Source: Patescibacteria group bacterium (lineage in GTDB: Bacteria; Patescibacteria; Microgenomatia; Daviesbacterales; UBA10151). Taken from it: a stretch of 64,000 nucleotides of DNA. Numbering within the stretch: position 1 is the stretch's first letter; each line of letters starts with the position of its first letter. Positions 58,118-64,000 of the stretch are shown piece after piece. The stretch lies in contig JAMDBX010000042.1 in the NCBI GenBank assembly GCA_023487645.1, positions 1-64,000 on the forward strand. Reading direction: 5' to 3'. A program made the position numbers and the translations under genes. Under the pieces are notes generated by a model, which saw only the letters and a program-made list of their open reading frames with translations, did no database searches and was not told the origin of the DNA.

Positions 58118-60412
58118 ATGCAAAATTTAGTAATTGTTGAAAGTCCTACCAAAGCCAAAACTTTATCCAAATACTTGGGAAGTAAATACCAGGTAGAGGC
58201 TTCTATGGGCCACATTCGTGATTTGCCAAAATCTGAATTGGGAATTGATGTTGAGGACAATTTTGAACCGAAATATATTATCCCCCGGGATAAAACCAAA
58301 CTGGTCAATGAGCTGAAAAAAATGGCTGTTGGTGTCAAAACTCTATGGCTTGCCACAGATCCTGACCGTGAGGGGGAAGCTATTGCCTGGCACTTAGCGG
58401 AACTCCTTAGGAGTTCCGAACTCAAAACTCAAAACTCAAAACTCAAAACTAACAGAAAATGTCATCCTGAACTTGGTTCAGGATCTATTAATATCCATCG
58501 GGTGGTCTTTCATGAAATTACTCCTGAGGCAATTGCCGAAGCTTTTAGAAATCCCCGGGGGATTGACCTGAAATTAGTGGATGCCCAACAAGCCAGAAGA
58601 GTTTTAGACAGGTTGGTAGGTTATAAAGTTTCCCCGGTTTTATGGAAAAAGGTCCGAAGCGGTTTGTCTGCAGGCAGGGTCCAATCAGTGGCTTTAAGGC
58701 TGATTGTGGAAAGGGAAAAAGAGATTGAAGGTTTTAAACCTATCGAATATTGGAGTATTGAGGCGGAATTATCTGAAGCAGGTTCAGCTAACGCTGTCAT
58801 TGCGAACGAAGTGAAGCAATCCCATAAAAAAGAGATTGCTTCGTCTCCTTCAACTAACACTCGAGGTCCTCGCAATGACAAGAATAGTTTTATTGCCTCA
58901 TTAATTGAAAAAGACGGTAAAAGGGTGGAGATAAAAAATAAAAATGAGGCAGATGGTCATCTCCAACTTTTAGAAAAAGCCAATTACCAGGTAGAAAAAG
59001 TTATTCAAAAAGAGATCCGCAAATCCCCGCCGCCGCCGTTTACTACTTCAACCATACAGCAAACTGCCGCCAACCGTTTAGGCATGTCAGCCAAAAGAAC
59101 CATGACTTTGGCCCAAACTTTATATGAACACGGAATGATCACATATATGAGGACAGATTCAGTCAACCTTTCCCCCCAGGCTTTAACCATGGCCCGGGAG
59201 TTTATTGAGAAAAATTTAGGCAAGGATTATTTGCCTGCCCAATCCCGGGTTTATAAAACTAAATCAAAGCTGGCCCAGGAGGCCCATGAGGCTATCAGGC
59301 CGACAAATATTAATTTATCTGCAGAAAAATTAAAAACTTTGGACGGGGTTACCCGTGACCATCTCCGGCTTTATGATCTTATCTGGAAGCGGATGTTAGC
59401 TTCCCAGATAGCTGAGGCGGTTTTTGACCATACAACCATCGATGTGACAGCACGCTGTCATCCTGATCCTGAGCTCTTCGAGTCTGAGCCTGAGGGCTCA
59501 TCCCTCAGAGTCGAACGACTTGCCGAAGGAGAAGGATCTCTCAGTTCATCTGAAACAAGCTCAGAGATTCCTCGCTCCGCTCGGAATGACAAGAGTGGAT
59601 ATTATACCTTTCGGGCTACTGGCAGTGTGATCAAATTTGATGGTTGGCTAAAAGTTTATGGAAAGGTTCAGGAAGAGGGTGAGAATGAAGACAAAGAACA
59701 AAGTTTACCCAAGCTTGCTGAAGGTGAGCTGCTCAAACTGGTTCAGCTTTTGTCTGAACAGCATTTTACCGAACCGCCAGCCCGTTATAATGATGCCTCT
59801 TTAATTAAAAAACTGGAGGAACTGGGGATTGGCCGGCCTTCAACCTATGCCACAATTTTATCCACCATTCAGGAGCGTTTTTATGTTGAAAAAACAGATA
59901 AAAGATTTTTTGCTACACCCTTAGGGATGGCAGTCACGGATTTTTTGGTCAAAAATTTTTCCGATATTGTGGATTACACTTTCACTGCGGCTATGGAGGA
60001 CGAGTTGGACGATATTGCCAAAGGGGAAAGGCAATGGAAACCGACGATTAAAGAGTTTTATGTGCCTTTTGAAAAGAATTTGGAAAAAGTGGTGGAAAGT
60101 GCCGAGAGAGTTAGTATCCAGGAGGAAGTGGTAGATAAAAAATGCCCGGATTGTGGTAAAAATTTACAAATTAAATATGGAAAATTTGGCAAGTTTTTGG
60201 CCTGCAGCGGTTTTCCTGATTGCAAATATACGGAAAGCCTTGAGGAAAAAATTGATGTGCCTTGTCCGGATTGTGGCGGGGAAGTAGTTTTGAGGAAAAC
60301 CAAAAAAGGCAGGCCGTTTTATGGTTGTAAAAATTATCCCAACTGTAAGTTCGCTTCTTGGAATAAGCCTAAAAGTAAAGTAGGAGTTGACAAGGTAATA
60401 GAAAAAGAGTAA
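58118..60412 (+). CDS. topA: DNA topoisomerase I with in-frame repeat insertions
   Basis: 764 residues. Toprim: VIVESPTKAKTLSKYLGSKY and ATDPDREGEAIAWHLAELL. Active-site Tyr: HGMITYMRTDSVNLS. GRVQSVALRLIVEREKEIEG, and two C-terminal zinc fingers (CPDCGKNLQIKYGKFGKFLACS; CPDCGGEV). It relaxes negative supercoils. Three palindromic elements add residues about 110-127 (with a heptamer tract), 225-256 and 446-492, each in a loop between conserved blocks and in frame. TopA would work if these loops stay outside the core. Confidence 0.93.
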   Translation: MQNLVIVESPTKAKTLSKYLGSKYQVEASMGHIRDLPKSELGIDVEDNFEPKYIIPRDKTKLVNELKKMAVGVKTLWLATDPDREGEAIAWHLAELLRSSELKTQNSKLKTNRKCHPELGSGSINIHRVVFHEITPEAIAEAFRNPRGIDLKLVDAQQARRVLDRLVGYKVSPVLWKKVRSGLSAGRVQSVALRLIVEREKEIEGFKPIEYWSIEAELSEAGSANAVIANEVKQSHKKEIASSPSTNTRGPRNDKNSFIASLIEKDGKRVEIKNKNEADGHLQLLEKANYQVEKVIQKEIRKSPPPPFTTSTIQQTAANRLGMSAKRTMTLAQTLYEHGMITYMRTDSVNLSPQALTMAREFIEKNLGKDYLPAQSRVYKTKSKLAQEAHEAIRPTNINLSAEKLKTLDGVTRDHLRLYDLIWKRMLASQIAEAVFDHTTIDVTARCHPDPELFESEPEGSSLRVERLAEGEGSLSSSETSSEIPRSARNDKSGYYTFRATGSVIKFDGWLKVYGKVQEEGENEDKEQSLPKLAEGELLKLVQLLSEQHFTEPPARYNDASLIKKLEELGIGRPSTYATILSTIQERFYVEKTDKRFFATPLGMAVTDFLVKNFSDIVDYTFTAAMEDELDDIAKGERQWKPTIKEFYVPFEKNLEKVVESAERVSIQEEVVDKKCPDCGKNLQIKYGKFGKFLACSGFPDCKYTESLEEKIDVPCPDCGGEVVLRKTKKGRPFYGCKNYPNCKFASWNKPKSKVGVDKVIEKE
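58399..58448 (+). repeat. Hairpin and four 7-bp tandem repeats in topA
   Basis: GGAACTCCTTAGGAGTTCC (58399-58417) is a perfect inverted repeat. It is followed by CTCAAAA repeated four times (58421-58448). The unit is not a multiple of three, so a change in copy number would shift the frame of topA. Confidence 0.85.
58460..58488 (+). repeat. In-frame hairpin element in topA (I)
   Basis: TGTCATCCTGAAC-TTG-GTTCAGGAT, a 9-bp stem beginning with the TGTCAT seen at the ends of other elements. It encodes CHPELGSGS. Confidence 0.75.
58795..58880 (+). repeat. In-frame palindromic element in topA (II)
   Basis: 86 bp bounded by TGTCATTGCGA and TCGCAATGACA, perfect inverted termini, with inner GAAGTGAAGCAATC / GATTGCTTCGTC. 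It encodes VIANEVKQS...GPRNDK. Same family as 28250-28380 and 61125-61190. Confidence 0.85.
59456..59591 (+). repeat. In-frame palindromic element in topA (III)
   Basis: About 136 bp from TGTCATCCTGATC to CGGAATGACA, with nested inverted segments (GAGCTCTTCGAG; GAGGGCTCATCCCTC). It encodes an acidic/Ser-rich loop, about 45 residues, ending RNDKS. Confidence 0.8.
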
Positions 60413-60450
60413 GGATATCTTTAAGAGAAACTTTTGTCCAAGGGGAAAAA

Positions 60451-60789
60451 GTGACAGTTGAACAAAGAATGGATAAAACACCTGAAGAAGCTGATCGACA
60501 ACCGGGAAGCACTCCTGAATCCGGAGGTAATTCCGATTCAGAAGATTATTTTGTTGTAGATGGAATTAGATTTGGTAAAAATCTTGTTGCTTCTAGCCCT
60601 GAAGTTTTAAGGGTAGGGATGAATGGGGGTGTACACCGGGATGAACATCCTGCTCGCAATGGCTTGGCTGCCCAGGAAGAATGTCGAAGATTAAAGGGTG
60701 ATAGGAGAATTCCAAAATTTTGGGAAAGGCGAGAGACTACAAGTCCTTCACCAATAATTAGTTCAAATAAACGCCGGTATGAGGAGTAA
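60451..60789 (+). CDS. Unknown small protein
   Basis: 112 residues with GTG start (AGGGG 5 bases upstream); ATG at 60469 is possible. Charged and low-complexity: EADRQPGSTPESGGNSDSED, then DYFVVDGIRFGKNLVASSPE. No family recognised. Downstream of topA by 38 bases, so possibly cotranscribed. Confidence 0.55.
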   Translation: MTVEQRMDKTPEEADRQPGSTPESGGNSDSEDYFVVDGIRFGKNLVASSPEVLRVGMNGGVHRDEHPARNGLAAQEECRRLKGDRRIPKFWERRETTSPSPIISSNKRRYEE

Positions 60790-60798
60790 CCTTTAAAA

Positions 60799-61047
60799 AT
60801 GGCTAGAATTTTTGATAAGCAATACGATGATGAGATATCCGAAAGAGAGAAAAAATTTAAACAATCGATAGATGAGGCTGTCCCTGGTTTTGCTCGTATT
60901 GAAACTCAGTCGGTAGTAGGTTTAACAAAGGAGCAAGAAGAGTTAATAGCAAGGAAAAAGAGAGAAGATTTGAAGTATGAGCTTGAAAGACGAAAACCCG
61001 GAGAATCATTTTCTTATCCTTCATATCCGGAAGAAGAACGGGGTTGA
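60799..61047 (+). CDS. Unknown small charged protein
   Basis: 82 residues: SEREKKFKQSIDEAVPGFAR, TKEQEELIARKKREDLKYEL. Helical and charged, no family recognised. 9 bases after the previous gene. A GAGGAG lies 12 bases before ATG. Confidence 0.55.
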   Translation: MARIFDKQYDDEISEREKKFKQSIDEAVPGFARIETQSVVGLTKEQEELIARKKREDLKYELERRKPGESFSYPSYPEEERG

Positions 61048-61124
61048 CCCTGATAAAATCGGGGTTGACAGTAAAACCGAAAAGCTGTAATTATATTGAG
61101 GGCCCCAAAAGTTTCCCAAACAGA

Positions 61125-61190
61125 GATTGCTTCGTCGCAGACTCCTCGCAATGACGTCATTGCGATCCACCAACTGGTGGAGAAGCAATC
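61125..61190. repeat. Intergenic palindromic repeat upstream of pyrG
   Basis: Outer arms GATTGCTTC and GAAGCAATC. Inside is the perfect 18-bp palindrome CGCAATGACGTCATTGCG (61148-61165), then CCACCAACTGGTGG. The pyrG -10 box TATAAA begins at the next base (61191). Confidence 0.85.
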
Positions 61191-61202
61191 TATAAACTTA
61201 TC

Positions 61203-62825
61203 ATGAAGTATATCTTTGTTTCTGGTGGTGTCATATCTGGTATTGGTAAGGGAATTGCCACTGCCTCAATTGCCCTTCTTTTAAAATCTGCAGGGTACAA
61301 AGTTGTCCCCTTAAAAATGGACCCATATCTCAATGTTGATGCGGGTACTATGAATCCTGTAGTGCATGGTGAAGTTTTTGTACTTGATGATGGGGCGGAA
61401 ACAGACCAGGATTTGGGCCATTATGAAAGGTTTTTGGGAGAAAGTTTAAGTAAAAGTAGTATTGCCACCCAGGGTTCGATTTATTTGTCGGTTATTCAGA
61501 GGGAAAGGAATTTGGAGTATGGCGGAGAGTGTGTGGAAGTAGTAAGCCATATAACTCAGGAAATTATCGAGAGAATCAACTCTGCCGGTAAAAGTAAAAA
61601 TGCTGATATAGTCTTAGTAGAAATCGGAGGAACAGCGGGCGAGTATCAAAATTTACTTTTTCTGGAAGCCAACCGTCTTCTTAAATTAAAAAAACATGAC
61701 GATGTGATCCATATTCATGTAACTTATCTACCTATCCCAAGTTTCTTAGGTGAAATGAAAAGTAAGCCAGCCCAGATGTCGGTTCGTGACCTAAATGAAG
61801 TTGGTATTCAACCGGATATAATTTTAGCTAGGGCAGAAAGCCCCTTGGATCAATCCAGAATTAAGAAATTAGCCATGTTCACAGGACTGGATCCTGAAGA
61901 TATCATTTCAGCTCCGGATGTAGATTCTGTTTATAAAGTGCCAATTAATTTTGAAGAGGGGAATTTAACTACCAGAATATTGGGGAAACTTAGTCTTAAA
62001 AGAAAGCATAAAGACTTAAAGGACTGGAAAAAATTTTTAAGTAAGGTGGAAGCGGCAGAAAAAGTAGTTAAAATTGGCATTGTTGGCAAATATTTTTCTA
62101 CAGGAGATTTTACTTTAGCTGATTCCTATATTTCTGTTATTGAAGCTTTAAAACATGCTAGTTATGCCCAAGGTTTAAAACCGGAGATTGCCTGGATTGA
62201 TTCGGGAAAGCTTTTAAAAGACATTGAGCAGCTGAAAAATTATCAGGGGGTGATTGTTCCCGGAGGTTTTGGATCCAGGGATATTGAAGGAAAAATTGAG
62301 GCTGTAAAATTTTGCCGGACAAATAAAATTCCCTATTTTGGCCTCTGTTATGGGATGCAATTGGCCGTGGTGGAATATGCCAGAAATGTTTTGGGATGGG
62401 TGGGGGCAAATACTACGGAAGTTGACTCAAAAACCAAATATCCGGTGATCCATATTATGCCGGACCAGCAAAAGAAGCTATTAGCCAAAGATTATGGGGG
62501 GACTATGAGACTTGGGGCCTGGGAATGTTCCCTAAAAACAGGGACTTTGGTAAGAAAACTTTATAATAAACCCAGGGTATCAGAAAGACATAGGCACAGG
62601 TATGAATTTAATAATGAATTTATGAGTAAATTTTTAACTAATGGTTTAAAAGTTTCCGGAACCAGCCCGGATGGAAAGTTAGTGGAAATTATAGAATTGA
62701 AAAATCACCCGTTTTTTGTAGGAACCCAGTTTCATCCTGAACTCAAATCCAGACCCCTAGACCCCCATCCATTGTTTATGGGATTTGTAAAAGAAGCTTC
62801 AAAGGTAAACCTTGATATAAATTGA
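61203..62825 (+). CDS. pyrG: CTP synthase
   Basis: 540 residues, full length. Synthetase part: FVSGGVISGIGKGIATASIA and MDPYLNVDAGTMNPVVHGEV. Glutaminase part: YFGLCYGMQLAVVEYARNVL (Cys) and GTQFHPELKSRPLDPHPLF (His, Glu). It makes CTP from UTP, glutamine and ATP. TATAAA ends 6 bases before ATG. First of pyrG-dcd-thyA. Confidence 0.97.
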   Translation: MKYIFVSGGVISGIGKGIATASIALLLKSAGYKVVPLKMDPYLNVDAGTMNPVVHGEVFVLDDGAETDQDLGHYERFLGESLSKSSIATQGSIYLSVIQRERNLEYGGECVEVVSHITQEIIERINSAGKSKNADIVLVEIGGTAGEYQNLLFLEANRLLKLKKHDDVIHIHVTYLPIPSFLGEMKSKPAQMSVRDLNEVGIQPDIILARAESPLDQSRIKKLAMFTGLDPEDIISAPDVDSVYKVPINFEEGNLTTRILGKLSLKRKHKDLKDWKKFLSKVEAAEKVVKIGIVGKYFSTGDFTLADSYISVIEALKHASYAQGLKPEIAWIDSGKLLKDIEQLKNYQGVIVPGGFGSRDIEGKIEAVKFCRTNKIPYFGLCYGMQLAVVEYARNVLGWVGANTTEVDSKTKYPVIHIMPDQQKKLLAKDYGGTMRLGAWECSLKTGTLVRKLYNKPRVSERHRHRYEFNNEFMSKFLTNGLKVSGTSPDGKLVEIIELKNHPFFVGTQFHPELKSRPLDPHPLFMGFVKEASKVNLDIN

Positions 62826-62871
62826 CCTAGTTGCAAAAAGGTTAAAGGCTGTTTAAAGTAGTTCTATCTTT

Positions 62872-63570
62872 ATGGCTAAATTAAATGGGAAAATAGCAAA
62901 TAATGGTGTTAAGCCAGACCCCCTTGAAATTATTGGAACTCTCCCTGATTGGGTCCTAAAAGAATATATTAAAAATGAAGTTATTAAAATAAATCCACTT
63001 CCTGAAGATTGGGAAACATGCGTAGATGAGGTTTCCATCGACCTTCATTTAGGAAATAAGCTAAGGGTTTTTACTAATGATGGCTTTAATACCATTGATA
63101 CCCGCTATACCTCCAAGGAAGATATTGAAGGAATGATGAAGCTGATTGAACTTAAACCTGGCCAGCCATTTGTTTTAACAGAAAATGAGTTTGTTATTGC
63201 CACTACAAGAGAAAGACTAACACTTCCGGATGATATCATTGGTCATTTGCACGGTAAAAGTAGTTTAGCCCGCTTGGGAATTGTAGTGCATTCTACGGCG
63301 GCGCGTTTTGATCCTGGTTGGGACGGTTGTCCGGTACTGGAATTTGGAACTTTTTTAAAGGGTAAAAAATTGGTCATTTATGAAGGAAGTCCGATTTGCG
63401 CTTTTTCTTTTGAAAAGATGTCTTGTAAAGTATCTCGTTCCTATGCCAATAATCCATATACCTATTGTGGCAGCGATATTCCGGAAGTTTCTAATATCTC
63501 TCGCAGAACATTAGGTAAGATGTACGGAAAAATTAACGGTGCGAAAGCAGCCAGAAGAGTATCAGGATAA
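62872..63570 (+). CDS. dcd: dCTP deaminase
   Basis: 232 residues (E. coli enzyme 193). IIGHLHGKSSLARLGIVVHS followed by RFDPGWDGCPVLEFGTFLKG carries the catalytic region. An N-terminal extension of about 20 residues is present. It makes dUTP, the precursor of dTMP, and precedes thyA by 3 bases. The context supports deaminase rather than dUTPase. Confidence 0.9.
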   Translation: MAKLNGKIANNGVKPDPLEIIGTLPDWVLKEYIKNEVIKINPLPEDWETCVDEVSIDLHLGNKLRVFTNDGFNTIDTRYTSKEDIEGMMKLIELKPGQPFVLTENEFVIATTRERLTLPDDIIGHLHGKSSLARLGIVVHSTAARFDPGWDGCPVLEFGTFLKGKKLVIYEGSPICAFSFEKMSCKVSRSYANNPYTYCGSDIPEVSNISRRTLGKMYGKINGAKAARRVSG

Positions 63571-63573
63571 GTT

Positions 63574-64000
63574 ATGTCCAAACAAACTAAACACCCCGAG
63601 TATCAATATTTGGATTTATTAAAGGATATTTTAAAAAGTGGTGTGGAAAATATTGACGAAGGGACGGATGCTCATGCTTTAAGTGTTTTTGGCAGACAAA
63701 TAAGGTTCAACTTATTAGAAGGTTTCCCTCTATTAACCACCAAAAAAGTTTATTGGAAAGGGGTATTGCAAGAACTTTACTGGTTTATTTCTGGACAAAC
63801 TAATATTAAATACTTGGTTGATAACAACGTTCATATCTGGGACGACTATCCCTATAAAATTTACAACGAAAAAGTAACCCGAGGAGAGGCGCCGGAAATG
63901 AGTAAGGAAGTGTTTATTGAAAAAATTGCTGAGGATGAGGAGTTTGCCGCTAAAAACGGCCACCTTTATCACGTTTATGGAGATTTTTGGCGCCATTGGC
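63574..64000 (+). CDS. thyA: Thymidylate synthase, 5' part (runs off the window)
   Basis: 142 residues seen, ATG at 63574. EYQYLDLLKDILKSGV, FGRQIRFNLLEGFPLLTTKK and VYWKGVLQELYWFISGQTNI are the ThyA N-terminus. YHVYGDFWRHW at the end resembles the LGPVYGxQWR block. The catalytic Cys lies beyond the window. It methylates dUMP to dTMP with methylene-tetrahydrofolate. Confidence 0.93.
   Translation, partial: MSKQTKHPEYQYLDLLKDILKSGVENIDEGTDAHALSVFGRQIRFNLLEGFPLLTTKKVYWKGVLQELYWFISGQTNIKYLVDNNVHIWDDYPYKIYNEKVTRGEAPEMSKEVFIEKIAEDEEFAAKNGHLYHVYGDFWRHW

Overview
The window looks like a chromosomal segment of a Candidate Phyla Radiation (Patescibacteria) bacterium, most likely of the Microgenomates type. 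This rests on gene content rather than any search: several secreted proteins carrying both cohesin and dockerin modules, Clp-type ATPases with N-terminal membrane segments, PaaX-like/Cas2-fold regulators next to dprA, many small lineage-specific proteins, and an AT-rich composition. TGA is used as a normal stop (for example the gene ending at 149), so this is not a lineage with recoded UGA. No phage, plasmid, rRNA or CRISPR array is seen.

Layout. 1-11 kb: cohesin/dockerin surface proteins, a sugar kinase/phosphoglucose isomerase pair, and large membrane proteins for surface glycan or glycoprotein work. 11-20 kb: ribosomal and transcription genes on the minus strand (rplJ-rplL; secE-nusG-rplK-rplA), mixed with proteins of unknown function. 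20-27 kb: a bifunctional penicillin-binding protein, a coupled glycosidase/EamA transporter operon and a sigma-70 factor. 28-30 kb: tRNA-Trp, L33, two tRNA-Thr genes and a strongly promoted structured RNA. 30-43 kb: a second PBP1A, tgt, an ABC-2 exporter, L28, an HD-GYP protein, fmt-def and a cohesin-glycosidase-dockerin protein. 43-45 kb: an AbiEii-type toxin-antitoxin module between direct repeats. 45-58 kb: an O-antigen-ligase-like protein with TPRs, the elongasome genes mreB, mreC, mreD and PBP2, a PaaX-like regulator with dprA, and a membrane Clp ATPase. 58-64 kb: topA and the pyrimidine genes pyrG-dcd-thyA.

Five signals stand out. (1) A 36-bp imperfect palindrome centred on CGATCG covers the promoter of the PaaX-like gene, recurs just before dprA, and recurs 20 kb away before an unknown gene at 34076, suggesting a small regulon. 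(2) Short palindromic elements are inserted in frame in essential genes: two identical 81-bp copies in tgt and three different ones in topA. (3) Many genes have a -10 box only 6-10 bases before the start codon, so they are probably transcribed without a leader, while rplJ has a long leader with its Shine-Dalgarno sequence in a terminator-like hairpin. (4) A roughly 237-nt RNA with its own consensus promoter and terminator matches no RNA class I can recall. (5) The secE 3' end is duplicated, and the AbiEii module sits between copies of a neighbouring gene's 3' end. All functional statements come from reading motifs by eye; no database search was run.
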